Positions 24,377 through 34,478 of a DNA stretch of 36,775 nucleotides are shown here, in pieces (position 1 is the stretch's first letter; each line of letters opens with the position of its first letter). The notes below the pieces were generated by a model. That model saw nothing but the letters and a program-made list of their open reading frames with translations. It had not been told where the DNA came from and did no database searches. The DNA is from Ignavibacteria bacterium CG1_02_37_35 (GTDB taxonomy: Bacteria > Bacteroidota > Ignavibacteria > Ignavibacteriales > Ignavibacteriaceae). The position numbers and the translations under genes were made by a program. Location of the stretch: positions 1-36,775 of the forward strand of contig MNVA01000026.1 of the NCBI GenBank assembly GCA_001871325.1, given 5' to 3'.

Positions 24377-24477
24377 CGCTGAGCAAACAAATTCCGATAA
24401 ATCGGGATACCATTACTCATCATCGTTTACGATGATTTTTTTTGTTCAGCGATATCGTTTACAGTATCGCGATTTAT
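24377..24477. repeat. Interleaved inverted repeats with internal T-tailed hairpin
   Basis: Three pairings share 100 bases: CGCTGAGCAAA (24377-24387) with TTTGTTCAGCG (24441-24451); ATAAATCGGGATAC (24397-24410) with GTATCGCGATTTAT (24464-24477), 13 of 14; and the perfect hairpin ATCATCGT/ACGATGAT (24419-24436) followed by a T-run on the plus strand. The first two cross, so they form either a pseudoknot or alternative folds. On the plus strand the third looks like a terminator, although no plus-strand gene precedes it. Confidence 0.6.
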
Positions 24478-24495
24478 TATTCAACAAAACGCTTA

Positions 24496-27400
24496 TCAAA
24501 AATCCCCGCCCAGTGAGAAATACCAAATAGGCGTTGTAAAATGCTGCGCATTATATGCCCAGGCAGCATCAACCCGGAGCAGAAAATAGAGGAGATAAAA
24601 TCTTACGCCAAACCCGGTTCCCATTAATAAATCTTTACTTACAGTTCTTCCTTCAACGTCTTTTGTAAAAAGTTTTAGTTGATGAGAATTATTCCAAGCA
24701 GAACCGGCGTCAAAAAACGCAGCTCCCAAAATATTTCTAAACATGATCGGCAGCGCGCCGGTTAAGAGGTAGCGGATAAAGGGGAACCGGAATTCAGTAT
24801 TGAACAGTGCATATTTTGTTCCTATCTGCTGCGCATAATTGTATCCACGCATCGGTAAAGCCGCAGTAAGAAAAGCGAAATCAGAAGGTGAATCTAAGGG
24901 AACTTCTCCTGTAGCAAATCGCCGGTTAATCCAATTTTCAATTCCGCCGAGGAAAAAACGCTGCGGGCTTTTCCCGTTGGAAAATCCACCGGATAAGCGA
25001 AATGCAAGTGCGTAGTCCGTCCAAAATTTTGTGTAATTCCTGTAATCTCCTAAAATAGAATAGAAGCCGTATTGTTTTGCATGGAGAAGCGGATTGCCGT
25101 AAACATCAAAGCGGTAGCGTGTGCCGTCAATCGGCGCGGTGTAACCGAACATCGTGTTATCGTGCACAAAACTTAAAGCGGGAATAAGATAGGTTGCTTT
25201 TTGTGTAGTCTCAAAAGGATTATCTAAATTTTCGGCAGAAACATTTAAAAAACTCAATCCTCCGTCCAATCTATAATAACGATTGAAAGGATAACTTAAC
25301 GAGAGTGATCCGCCGTAATTTCTAAAACGGAAAAGATTTACATCCCTTCCACTTTGCAAATAGACAAAGCGCGCAGTATGGAATCCTTCAAAACCGATAT
25401 CCAATTTGTTTGGCAGATAATAATATGCCAAGCCGTAATCACTGTTTTTTAGGTCTATCTGCATACTCGTTTGCCCGATAAGCCGGTGATTTCCGAGCAC
25501 GTCGCTAAAAGAAATTACCGTTGTGCCGAGCAAACCGTAGAGGGAGCTGAATCCGGCGTTCGCATAAATTATATCGGGCGTGAAAGTAACTTTGTAACGG
25601 TTCACTAAAAAATTCCCTTCAGCATCAAGATTAGCCTTTGGGTTAAAGAGATCGTTCGGTTTTTGTTCGGTTGAATCGTATGAAAGGTAATCTGATTTGC
25701 CAAAAATGAAATTGCTGTAATCTTTTTTTGCGGAAGAAGAATCAATAAAAACTCCGGTTGAAAAACTGTTCGCTTCATCCGGCTGCTCTCCGGAGGAATC
25801 AACTTTTGTTTCGCTTGAAGAATCTTTCTGAATTTCCGGTTTCGTTTTGAAAAGGATTGACTCCAAATATTTTGTGAGCGGAAGTGAATCTTTCTCTAAT
25901 GAAATATCATAAGGATTATTCATCAAGAAAATATTATAGGCTGATTGATACATTGAAGCAAAAGCAAGTTTTTTCCCGTCTTTTGAAATTGTCGGCTGGT
26001 ACAACCCGTTCAAAGAATTTGTGATGGGTTTTTCAGTGACGGATTCAATTGAGCTGGTCGAATCGTTCTCTTCAAAAACAATTTTTTTTCTATAAATATT
26101 ATTGATGCCGTTTTTATCGGAAACAAAAATTACTTCTTTCCCATCCGCTGAAACGATAGGCGACGTCTCATCGCAGTTTGGTGAGTTGGTCAAGCGGGTG
26201 ATTTTGCTGCTTTCAACTAAAATAGAATAGAGGTCGGACTGCGAATAATTGTGGTCGTACACTCTAAAATTCACCGGAATAGAAATGGTATCAAGGTACT
26301 CACCTCTATCGGAAGCGAAGAAAATTGTTTCCCCGTCGGGAGAAAAAGATGGGTCGCTATCGGAAAAAATATCGTTCGTTATGTTTTCTAATTTATCTTT
26401 AGCAATATCATACACATAAATATCCGACTGCGAAGAAGTCTGTCCGGCGAAAACGATTTTATTATTATCAGGCGCCCAATTCACCGTTCCGATAGCGCCG
26501 AATCTTAAAGGTAAAATTGAAGCATCATCTTCCGCAATATCATAGACGTGAATAACATCAGCTCCGTTTCGTTTAGCCGCCAAAACAATTCTCTTGCCGT
26601 CCGGCGACCAGCTTAAACCCGGTGTCAGAATATTTAATTCTTCAAAATCTACCGAGCGGTTACCTTTAATAATTCTTTCCACTTTCTTCCCATCGTTTGC
26701 ATCCATGATATAAATATCGAAATAAAAATCGCGGTTGGAGATGAAAGCAATTTTATCGCCTTGTGGAGAAATTGCGGGGCTCGTGTTGTAAAATCCGCCG
26801 TCTTTGCGGTGATCGGTTAATCTCTTAGAAAATTCATCCGGGTCTTTATAAAGCGCCATATCGGGCCAGAAAATTCTTTTAATATCTTTTTTCCAACGTT
26901 CGTTTAATTCTTCAAGGTCTAAACCGATTGCAGCTTTCAAACCATTTTCAAAGTCTGCCTTTCCTTTAATTTTATTAACAAGTTCACCTATTTTTTCATC
27001 TCCGTATTTTTGTGCGATGTAATGAAAAACAGATTGTCCGCCCCGGTAGGCGAAATAACCGTCAAGATCTTGAATGTCCGGCAGGTACTCACTCGTTGCC
27101 GCATCGCGAATGAACATATCGGTATTCGTATCCCAGCCGAGCGAGAGATATTCCGCCAAACCCTCATTAAACCAAAGCGGTAAGCGAATGGAAATATTGT
27201 TCGAAATAATGTTTTGAATAGAGCCGCCGTAAAACATATCATTTAAAACCGCATGCGAGAGTTCGTGATGAATAACGTGCCGGAACATCTTGTAATTTCC
27301 GGTGAAGGGAAGAACTACACGGTTTTTGAAAAGCTCGGTAAAACCGCCGATTCCTTCGCTGAGGTATTCATCGGTAACATTCGTTTCTTGAAAATCGTTT

Positions 27401-27666
27401 TGGGAATTATAGAGAATGAGCGTAATTCTATTGTTAATTCTGTAGTTGATATGTTTTTCTATTGAACTAAGCGCGTCTTCAGAGGCGCCTGCCGCAAACT
27501 CCGCAATTTTGCTTCCTTCTTGATTAAAATAAATATCGAAATGACTTGTCTGAATATAGTACCACGTCATTTCTTTAAACTGAACTTTGTTCTGTCCGAA
27601 CTGTGCAAATAGAAACTGCACTGAAGTGAATGAAATGATAACCGAAAGAATAATTTGTTTCTTCAT
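24496..27666 (-). CDS. Secreted metallopeptidase-PD40 propeller-Omp85-like barrel fusion
   Basis: A 1056-residue protein starting at ATG 27666, which opens the signal peptide 'MKKQIILSVIISFTSVQFLFA'; a TTG 11 codons upstream is less likely. Part 1 (about 35-270) is a peptidase MA-like domain with 'HHELSHAVLND' (H134, E135, H138) and 'WFNEGLAEY' giving the downstream glutamate. Part 2 (about 290-620) holds PD40/TolB-type propeller repeats: 'ISPQGDKIAFISNRD', 'WSPDGKRIVLAAKRN', 'FSPDGETIFFASDRG', 'VSADGKEVIFVSDKN'. Part 3 (about 690 to the end) is a beta-barrel like the Omp85/BamA surface antigen, ending 'IWYFSLGGDF' with terminal Phe. It presumably sits in the outer membrane with the first two parts in the periplasm. 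Domain calls are sure; the substrate is unknown. Confidence 0.85.
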   Translation of the reverse strand: MKKQIILSVIISFTSVQFLFAQFGQNKVQFKEMTWYYIQTSHFDIYFNQEGSKIAEFAAGASEDALSSIEKHINYRINNRITLILYNSQNDFQETNVTDEYLSEGIGGFTELFKNRVVLPFTGNYKMFRHVIHHELSHAVLNDMFYGGSIQNIISNNISIRLPLWFNEGLAEYLSLGWDTNTDMFIRDAATSEYLPDIQDLDGYFAYRGGQSVFHYIAQKYGDEKIGELVNKIKGKADFENGLKAAIGLDLEELNERWKKDIKRIFWPDMALYKDPDEFSKRLTDHRKDGGFYNTSPAISPQGDKIAFISNRDFYFDIYIMDANDGKKVERIIKGNRSVDFEELNILTPGLSWSPDGKRIVLAAKRNGADVIHVYDIAEDDASILPLRFGAIGTVNWAPDNNKIVFAGQTSSQSDIYVYDIAKDKLENITNDIFSDSDPSFSPDGETIFFASDRGEYLDTISIPVNFRVYDHNYSQSDLYSILVESSKITRLTNSPNCDETSPIVSADGKEVIFVSDKNGINNIYRKKIVFEENDSTSSIESVTEKPITNSLNGLYQPTISKDGKKLAFASMYQSAYNIFLMNNPYDISLEKDSLPLTKYLESILFKTKPEIQKDSSSETKVDSSGEQPDEANSFSTGVFIDSSSAKKDYSNFIFGKSDYLSYDSTEQKPNDLFNPKANLDAEGNFLVNRYKVTFTPDIIYANAGFSSLYGLLGTTVISFSDVLGNHRLIGQTSMQIDLKNSDYGLAYYYLPNKLDIGFEGFHTARFVYLQSGRDVNLFRFRNYGGSLSLSYPFNRYYRLDGGLSFLNVSAENLDNPFETTQKATYLIPALSFVHDNTMFGYTAPIDGTRYRFDVYGNPLLHAKQYGFYSILGDYRNYTKFWTDYALAFRLSGGFSNGKSPQRFFLGGIENWINRRFATGEVPLDSPSDFAFLTAALPMRGYNYAQQIGTKYALFNTEFRFPFIRYLLTGALPIMFRNILGAAFFDAGSAWNNSHQLKLFTKDVEGRTVSKDLLMGTGFGVRFYLLYFLLRVDAAWAYNAQHFTTPIWYFSLGGDF

Positions 27667-27858
27667 AGAGTCTTTAGTTAGTTTATAAGTCCGAGGCAAA
27701 ATTACCGGAATATTTTTAGATCGAAATAACTTGAAGCATGAAAGAACGTTTGGTTGATTGAATGAAACAAGCGTTCCGACAGTATGCCGCCGGGTTCTGG
27801 TTTTGCCTAATTATTTTATGCTTAGAGGTTTTTTTACTTTCAACTTGCCGCGTCTGTG

Positions 27859-29961
27859 TTATTCAACGATAAGAAAATCTAATTCCATACGCTCTTGATT
27901 AATGCGGATCAGTTTAACTTGAACTTTATCGCCGAGCCGGAACATTTTTTTACTTGCTTTACCAATTAACGCATATTTTTTTTCATCATAAAGATAATAA
28001 TCTCCCTCCAAATCGCGCACGTGGATCAAGCCTTCAGCAAGAACATCCGTTATTTTTACGAAAATTCCAAAATGCGTTACGCCGGAAATAATCGCGTGGA
28101 ATTCTTCGCCAAGATGGCTCTTCATCAATTCAACTTGTTTCAATTTAACCGAAAGCCGTTCTGCATCTACAGCTTTTCTTTCACATGCAGAAATGGTTTC
28201 ACAAATTGCAGAAAGTTGTTCTTCGGAATAAATTAATTTTCCCTTCCCCTCGATATACTCAAAGAGCAAGCGGTGGACAAGCAGATCGGAATAGCGCCGG
28301 ATAGGCGAAGTAAAATGCGTGTAGTACGGAAATCCCAAACCATAATGCCCGATATTTTCTGTTGAGTAAATTGCCTTTGCCATCGAACGGATAGCTATTT
28401 CATTCACAAGCAATTCTTCTTCTTTCCCCTTAACTTCTTCCATCAATTTATTTATTGATGAGGCTTTTGATAAATTATCCGCCGAATAATGGTAGCCGAA
28501 AGATTTTATAAATTTTGCGAACTCTGCTATTTTGTCTTTGTCGGGGCGGTCGTGAATTCTGTACAAAAACGGTTTTCGTCCGGATTCTTTTTTTACAAAA
28601 CCGATATGATGCGCAACCACTTTGTTGGCAAGCAGCATAAATTCTTCAACAAGGTTGTTACTCTGTTTCGTTTCGTAAAGATAAGCACGAAGAGGATTTC
28701 CAGCCTCGTCAAGTTCAAACTTTATTTCGGAAGTTGAGAAGTTTACGCTTCCTTCTTTTAATCTTTTTTTGCGAAGCGTTAACGCAAGTTTATTTAAGAG
28801 AAGAACTTCGGTTGAAAAATCCCCTTCGCCGGTTTCAATTATTTTTTGCGCTTCATCGTACGTAAATCTTCTTTTGCTCTTGATGATGGACTTTTTAATT
28901 TTATAATCAACGAGTTTTCCGTGCGACGTAAGTTCTGCAATAACCGAATAGGTTAATCGTTCTTCGTTCGGGACTAACGAGCAAATGTTGTTCGATAATC
29001 TTTCCGGCAGCATCGGAATCACTTTGCCCACGAGGTAAACGCTATTTCCCCGCTTCCCGGATTCTTTGTCAAGCGGAGTATCTATTGCAACGTAATGGCT
29101 GACATCAGCAATGTGAACGCCCACCGCAAAATTTCCGCTCTCTAAAACTTCAATTGAAAGAGCATCATCAAAATCTTTTGCATCATCGGGGTCAATGGTC
29201 ATCACAACTTTATTTCTGTAATCAACGCGTGTAGAAATTTCTTCCGCCTGAATTTCCAACGCTATTTTTTCCGCTTCTTCAAGAACCTGCTCGGGGAAAA
29301 TGACCGTCAGGTTAAATTCTTTTGCAATTGAAAGAAGTTCAATATTATTTTTGCTTGTTTTGGCAAGCACTTCAATAATTTTCCCTTGAGGGTTTTGCTT
29401 TGCGGATTCCCAAACGATCTCGCTCACCACTACTCTGTCGCCGACCTTTGCTTCGCGAATAGTATTTTCATCAATATAGATATCGCGCCTCATCTCCTTC
29501 ATCTCAGGTTCAACGTAAAAAAGGGCGTCCGATTTTTTGAGTGTTCCCACAACTTCGGTAATCCTTCGTTCAACAATTTTTATAATCTCGCCCTCAAGAT
29601 TTTTTGCTTTCTTTTTCTGCTCGGCAAAGAGAGCAACCTCAACAATATCACCGTGAAAAGCGGTTCCGAGATTCCTTCCGGCAATAAAAATATCGCGCCC
29701 GACTTCTTTTTTAGGAAGCACAAAACCAAACCCCCGCGGATGCATTTGCAGTTCACCGGAGATAATTTTTTCATTTGATATTTTTAATTGGAAGCGTTTT
29801 CCCTGTCTGACGATAAGCTCTTCTTCCAACAATTGATGGAGCAAAGCTTTGAGCGATTGATATTCATGTTCTTCAGTTACTTGAAGCTGCTTAGCAAGTT
29901 CTCTGGCTTTTATTGCTTTGCCAGGATTTTTTTTAAAAAAGGAGACCAATTTTTTTTTCAT
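27859..29961 (-). CDS. rnr: Ribonuclease R
   Basis: A 700-residue 3'-5' exoribonuclease of the RNB family that degrades structured RNA. An N-terminal winged-helix-like region (1-60) leads to cold-shock-type OB domains ('GELQMHPRGFGFV', 'GRDIFI'). The RNB domain has the catalytic aspartates in 'IDPDDAKDFDDALSIE' (D257 to D266). A C-terminal S1 domain begins near residue 618 ('FHAIISGVTHFGIFVKI') and the protein ends right after it, without the long basic tail of E. coli RNase R. Its ATG overlaps the tamB stop by one base (TAATG), so it is coupled to tamB and the heptose genes. Confidence 0.95.
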   Translation of the reverse strand: MKKKLVSFFKKNPGKAIKARELAKQLQVTEEHEYQSLKALLHQLLEEELIVRQGKRFQLKISNEKIISGELQMHPRGFGFVLPKKEVGRDIFIAGRNLGTAFHGDIVEVALFAEQKKKAKNLEGEIIKIVERRITEVVGTLKKSDALFYVEPEMKEMRRDIYIDENTIREAKVGDRVVVSEIVWESAKQNPQGKIIEVLAKTSKNNIELLSIAKEFNLTVIFPEQVLEEAEKIALEIQAEEISTRVDYRNKVVMTIDPDDAKDFDDALSIEVLESGNFAVGVHIADVSHYVAIDTPLDKESGKRGNSVYLVGKVIPMLPERLSNNICSLVPNEERLTYSVIAELTSHGKLVDYKIKKSIIKSKRRFTYDEAQKIIETGEGDFSTEVLLLNKLALTLRKKRLKEGSVNFSTSEIKFELDEAGNPLRAYLYETKQSNNLVEEFMLLANKVVAHHIGFVKKESGRKPFLYRIHDRPDKDKIAEFAKFIKSFGYHYSADNLSKASSINKLMEEVKGKEEELLVNEIAIRSMAKAIYSTENIGHYGLGFPYYTHFTSPIRRYSDLLVHRLLFEYIEGKGKLIYSEEQLSAICETISACERKAVDAERLSVKLKQVELMKSHLGEEFHAIISGVTHFGIFVKITDVLAEGLIHVRDLEGDYYLYDEKKYALIGKASKKMFRLGDKVQVKLIRINQERMELDFLIVE

Positions 29962-32900
29962 TAAAACTCGAATTTATATTTAAGACCCAGTTCATTAATC
30001 ATTTCTGTTGTAAAGGTATTTTCAGTTTCGGATAATTTTCTTTCTACACGGACTACAAAATTATCCAGTACAGGATATTCTATAAGAATATTTGCGGTTG
30101 ATAAATCCTGAAAAATATTTGTCGTACCGCCGATAGTATATTTAAACTTTTTTATTCTGCCGCTTAAATTAAGTTTGGTAGTATTTCCGCTTGAGCGCAA
30201 TTCTACAGATTTCACCACATCGCCAAGATACGTATTTAGTGCTCCTCCAACAAGAGAACCTGCGAACGACGTGGCAGTTCCCGAGAACATATCGGAGGCT
30301 TTAGTTTTATCCTGCGTAGTAACTTCGTTCTTAAACTTTCCGGAAATGATATACCAGATAGCATCGGATTTGTCCAAGCCCGGAGTCGCCTGGTCATTGG
30401 TAATTGCCGATGAGCCCCGGTAAACCGCCATGTTGGTTTCGGATTGGGCGAATGTTTTTGAAAGCTCGTTTAATGGACCAACAAGTTTTATTTTTACGGC
30501 AACTTCTTCTTCTTTTCCGGTTCCGGAGGTTGAATCGGATGAGATATAATAACTTTTATACATACCCACTATATCTAAATAGGGATTTGTAATTTCGCTC
30601 TCAAATTTTAACGAACCGGTTGCCGTAAAGGTTTTTATAAATTCAAGTGTTGAACCTTCGAGCAGTTTAAGTTCACCCTGCACGTATTGTACACCGTTCT
30701 CCCGTTTATACCGGACACTCCCTTTCAGCACCGAAGTAAGTTTCTGATTTGCTTCTTTAGCTAAAATGAAGGTGATTGTCGCTTCGTTTTTAATTTCTAC
30801 GAGAATATCATAATCAAATTTGGAGAAAAGTCCCTCGCTGTTTTCGTCATCCAGGTTTTGTTCGATTGTAGAATTGATGATCCTTTGGATTTCCTCTTCA
30901 CGCGAAGTTAATTTTACAGAATCCCGAACGTATTTATAAATAAATTTTTCGGAATTGGAGGAAAAACTTCCTTGTGCCGGCGGAAAAATTAAATTAGCTT
31001 CTTTGATCAGTAAAGGTGCGCTTAACGAAGCAATTTCATTTTTCATGGAAAAAACAATATTCCCGTCGGTACCCACGAACAAACTTCCATAGAGATTTGG
31101 ACTTGCAGATTTTGACTCATCAGTCAAAACAGTTAAGTCGCCATTGATGGTAATTTGCGTGGAAATGATTTTTAAACCTTTGAATGACATTTCCCCCGAC
31201 CCGTGCATTGTTCCATTGTTTTTTACATTACCGCTGTTCATAACAACCATGTTATCCAATATCAAACTTTGCTCTTCAAAATGAAGTTGAAGCTCGCAAG
31301 TATATTTTAGATTATTTGCATCGGCTCTAAAAGCGCCGTCTTGAATTTTTAAAAAGCCAACCGGCTCTAATTTTGCATACGTTCCGTTAATCTTTATATC
31401 AGCGTTGAGCGTCCCGCCAAGCTCATTAATAAATGGAAACGCATTGCCCAAAGTTGCAAGATCAAAATTTTTCGTATCGAGAGTAAGAGAGAGCGGTTTA
31501 TCATCGGGAAACCGGTTAGCAACAGCGCCAAAAGCTAAATTGAGAGGAAGCGAACCATTGATAGATAACTTTGTAAGCAGGCTGTCCTTTCCTCCTTCAC
31601 CAAATCTAATGTCCGTTTGCAAGTTCTTTTCTTTGTAAACAAAAAGAGCTTTTAACGATCCGAAAGTGTTCTTGCGATAGGTAACACTATCAACGCCAAC
31701 CTTCAGATCTATGACGGGGTTTTCAAAAGTGCCGGTGATGTTGGAAGAAACAGTAATATCGTTATCAATAATACTTTCCGGCTTCATACCCAAAAGATTA
31801 TAACTGATATCATACCCTTTAAATTTTGTTAATTGGATTGATAAATCTTGTTTCCCTTCGGTTGCCAGAGTTCCTTCGGCTTTGATTGAAGCATCGCCGC
31901 GGTAGAGATTAATATTCTTCAGTGAAAGTATTTTATCAGCAAAACCAATTTGCATTTCTTCTTTGTTCCTTAACTCAAAATTGTTGTACTTATAGACAAG
32001 CGTATCAACTTTTAGCGTCAACGTTGGAGATTCCAATTGAGACGAGAAAACAACCGAGCCTTTCATATTATCATTTACTACAGCATCGGCACTCGCATTT
32101 AAAATGTCATTGCGGATAGTAACAGCAGCAGAAATATTTCTTATTTCAGCAGTTGCGATAATTCTTTCGGAGTTAAGCGAAAGATCGCATGAAAAATTCC
32201 GCAGATGAAAATCATGCAGCGGATGTGCCAAATTGATTTTACCGTTAGTGTTAGATGCGATATATATTTTTTCTCCGCCAACTATTTTTAAGTAGTTAAA
32301 TGAGGTTGAAGCCTGGAGAGAGAAATTTGAATTGTCGGATTTTATTTTCCCGCTAAGATTTCCTTCCGAATCAAGTTGAAACTTTTCTCCAAATATTGAA
32401 AGAAGCGATAAGTCTCTACTTACAACATTGAACTTCACGTCGAAGGTTTTGTTCTGTTTTTCTTCCGTTTTCTCTTTTTTCCTTGGGGTATTGCGGAACA
32501 ATTTTGTTTTAGCTAAAAGGGAATCTTTTTTAAGTCCGAGCGGATAATAACTATCAATCTTTTCAATAAACGCCCTTGAAATGCCGTCACTTTCATAAAT
32601 AAGCTGCGGGATCAAATTTGTAAGTTGAAAATTGCCGGTGAGCATTGCATCAGCAAAAGTTGAGTGGAGCGAAATTTTTTTCTCGGCGGGGTCTTTAGTG
32701 TCCATAGAAAAAACGATCCACGCTTCATTGATTATTTTTTGCTTAAAATGAGAGTCATAAATTCTACCATTAAATTTCGCCAAGAGATTGTCGGGATTAA
32801 AACCTTCTCCCGAAACATTGAAAGTAGTGTTAATAGATGAGGTTAGCACGGAATCATTCAATAGCCTTGCTAAACTTAATTGAGTTGCCTTTAAAGAAAA

Positions 32901-34478
32901 ATCATACTGCGGAGTTTTGTCGTTTTGGATATTAAGATTTCCGTCAAAAATTATTTTTTGTGAATCAACAGCAGCAATACAAGTTGCTTCAAGGACACCA
33001 TTTTTCATGTTACCCGACAATAAAAATTCATTTAAATAATTGTGGGTTACCGTCGAGCGGGCGGCATCAATAGTGATGTCCGATGTTAATGTTTTTGTAT
33101 TGGTGCCTCTGCCGACCGCAGTAATTTTTGAAGTAAGTTTCACCGGGAATTGAACAAATGGCTGAATATCTAAATTGACAGAGTTAACCTCCGCTTTATA
33201 TTCCATTTCCTGTTTTCGAAAATCAAACGTAACATTGCCCATCAAACTTCCCCCGTTCAGTCCGGCAGAAATCCGCGAAGTAAAGTTTTGTATTCCGCCA
33301 TCGTAGGTAAGTGTATCAACCGAAAGCACAGAAAGATTTTGAAATTTCGGGAGATCCAATCCAGGCAGTAAGGCTAAAACATTTTCATAGGTTAACGCTG
33401 AATTTGTAATTGCAGCGTTAATTAAAAGATCGGAAGGAGTGTCCAAATTTTTCAACCGCCCGGTGCATTTAAGATTTGTTTGTAAATATTTCAAGTTCAA
33501 TTCTTGTACCAGCAGATCATGAATAGTTCCTTCGGCGCTGATGGTTCCGTCAAGGTTTCCCTCAAGCATATCAACCGCAGGAATAAGAGCGGTTAAATCA
33601 TCAAAGGTGAACGGTTCTGTTATTAGATTTGCGCTGACGCCGGCGTTTTTAAATGCAGTCTTATCAAAAGGAGCAAAAAGATTAAATCCCTTTAATTGTG
33701 CAAGTAAGGAAATCTTTGAACGGTTGGTTTGCAGTTCAACGCCAAGAGCGGAGAGCTCATCCTCGTTGATAAGAAAATCTCCCGCAATCTTTTTAATGTT
33801 AAAGTTGGTGATGTTTGTCTGGCAATAAAAATCATCCAGATGCGCTTTGTATTCATTATCGTTGATGTTTACTTCTGCGTTTAAAGTTAATCCAAGATTT
33901 TTAATTCTCAGATCGCCAAGATCAAGGTGATCATAATAATTGTTGCTGTTTCGCAGAGTTTCGTCTTGAAGCGAAAAATTAATCTGCGAGAACGATACTT
34001 CGGGTACTTTAATTATAAACGGAAATTCTGTTTTTGAAGTATCCGGAGGGGACGAAGGAAAGGCTTTTGTTAAGTTTAACACCCCGGCGCTATCGCGAAG
34101 CAAAACAAAGTCCGCCTCTTCGATTAATATTTTCCTAATATATATCCTGCGCAAAAATATTTGCAGCGGACTAATTTTTATTTCAACTTTTTTAATGCTT
34201 GCTATGGTATCTTTCAAATAAAGAAGTTTCGCATCTCTCATAATGAGTGAAGTAAAAATTGTTCCGTCAATCTTTCCAATTTCAATTTTCCCATTGATCT
34301 CTTCATTTACTAATGCTACAACTTTTTCGCGAAGGTAATTTCGGAAGGTTGAAGTTTGTGTTATTCCTCCAATGATAAGAAGAAGTATAAATATCCCGAC
34401 GAAAAAAAAGACAAAAACGTTAACCGTTTTATGGAAACGACTTCGCCTCGGGATAATATCAAGTAAAGGATTTTTCAC
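29961..34478 (-). CDS. tamB: Translocation and assembly module protein TamB (DUF490)
   Basis: A 1505-residue AsmA-like protein that spans the periplasm as a hydrophobic beta-groove and is thought to carry phospholipids or assist outer membrane protein assembly. One N-terminal membrane segment (about 19-38) is followed by 'FRNYLREKVVALVNEEINGKIEIG' type start of the repeats and 'RDAKLLYLKD'. The chain is almost entirely beta-repeats. The C-terminal DUF490 domain ends with 'GLKYKFEF', containing 'GNTTKLNLSGRIKKFKY' and 'NFVVRVERK'. It starts with GTG at 34478, which overlaps the rfaE2 stop as GTGA. No TamA gene is adjacent, although an Omp85-like fusion gene lies downstream at 24496-27666. Confidence 0.93.
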   Translation of the reverse strand: MKNPLLDIIPRRSRFHKTVNVFVFFFVGIFILLLIIGGITQTSTFRNYLREKVVALVNEEINGKIEIGKIDGTIFTSLIMRDAKLLYLKDTIASIKKVEIKISPLQIFLRRIYIRKILIEEADFVLLRDSAGVLNLTKAFPSSPPDTSKTEFPFIIKVPEVSFSQINFSLQDETLRNSNNYYDHLDLGDLRIKNLGLTLNAEVNINDNEYKAHLDDFYCQTNITNFNIKKIAGDFLINEDELSALGVELQTNRSKISLLAQLKGFNLFAPFDKTAFKNAGVSANLITEPFTFDDLTALIPAVDMLEGNLDGTISAEGTIHDLLVQELNLKYLQTNLKCTGRLKNLDTPSDLLINAAITNSALTYENVLALLPGLDLPKFQNLSVLSVDTLTYDGGIQNFTSRISAGLNGGSLMGNVTFDFRKQEMEYKAEVNSVNLDIQPFVQFPVKLTSKITAVGRGTNTKTLTSDITIDAARSTVTHNYLNEFLLSGNMKNGVLEATCIAAVDSQKIIFDGNLNIQNDKTPQYDFSLKATQLSLARLLNDSVLTSSINTTFNVSGEGFNPDNLLAKFNGRIYDSHFKQKIINEAWIVFSMDTKDPAEKKISLHSTFADAMLTGNFQLTNLIPQLIYESDGISRAFIEKIDSYYPLGLKKDSLLAKTKLFRNTPRKKEKTEEKQNKTFDVKFNVVSRDLSLLSIFGEKFQLDSEGNLSGKIKSDNSNFSLQASTSFNYLKIVGGEKIYIASNTNGKINLAHPLHDFHLRNFSCDLSLNSERIIATAEIRNISAAVTIRNDILNASADAVVNDNMKGSVVFSSQLESPTLTLKVDTLVYKYNNFELRNKEEMQIGFADKILSLKNINLYRGDASIKAEGTLATEGKQDLSIQLTKFKGYDISYNLLGMKPESIIDNDITVSSNITGTFENPVIDLKVGVDSVTYRKNTFGSLKALFVYKEKNLQTDIRFGEGGKDSLLTKLSINGSLPLNLAFGAVANRFPDDKPLSLTLDTKNFDLATLGNAFPFINELGGTLNADIKINGTYAKLEPVGFLKIQDGAFRADANNLKYTCELQLHFEEQSLILDNMVVMNSGNVKNNGTMHGSGEMSFKGLKIISTQITINGDLTVLTDESKSASPNLYGSLFVGTDGNIVFSMKNEIASLSAPLLIKEANLIFPPAQGSFSSNSEKFIYKYVRDSVKLTSREEEIQRIINSTIEQNLDDENSEGLFSKFDYDILVEIKNEATITFILAKEANQKLTSVLKGSVRYKRENGVQYVQGELKLLEGSTLEFIKTFTATGSLKFESEITNPYLDIVGMYKSYYISSDSTSGTGKEEEVAVKIKLVGPLNELSKTFAQSETNMAVYRGSSAITNDQATPGLDKSDAIWYIISGKFKNEVTTQDKTKASDMFSGTATSFAGSLVGGALNTYLGDVVKSVELRSSGNTTKLNLSGRIKKFKYTIGGTTNIFQDLSTANILIEYPVLDNFVVRVERKLSETENTFTTEMINELGLKYKFEF

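Larger units (their letters stand above)
24081..24495. other. Non-coding region rich in inverted repeats
   Basis: This 415-base gap separates the htpX start from the end of the large fusion gene. 24081-24190 is plain AT-rich sequence, probably the htpX promoter. From 24196 to 24477 at least five stem-loops follow one another, two of them listed separately. Two further ones are ATTGTTTTAAA/TTTAAACAAT (24261-24288, followed closely by six T) and TCAACGTTG/CAATGTTGA (24300-24327). A plus-strand open frame crossing the region shows no family resemblance and is not accepted as a gene. Confidence 0.6.

Noticed and set aside
24306-24530. Plus-strand open frame across the inverted-repeat region
   Set aside because: It crosses the T-tailed hairpin and runs into the 3' end of the fusion gene on the other strand; the translation looks random.
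27667-27699. TTG start at 27699 for the fusion protein
   Set aside because: It adds 11 charged residues before a complete signal peptide that begins at ATG 27666.
27744-27776. Inverted repeat GAACGTTTG/CAAGCGTTC as an rnr or fusion-gene signal
   Set aside because: There is one mismatch, no T-run on either strand and a 15-base loop, so it is too weak to call a terminator or operator.
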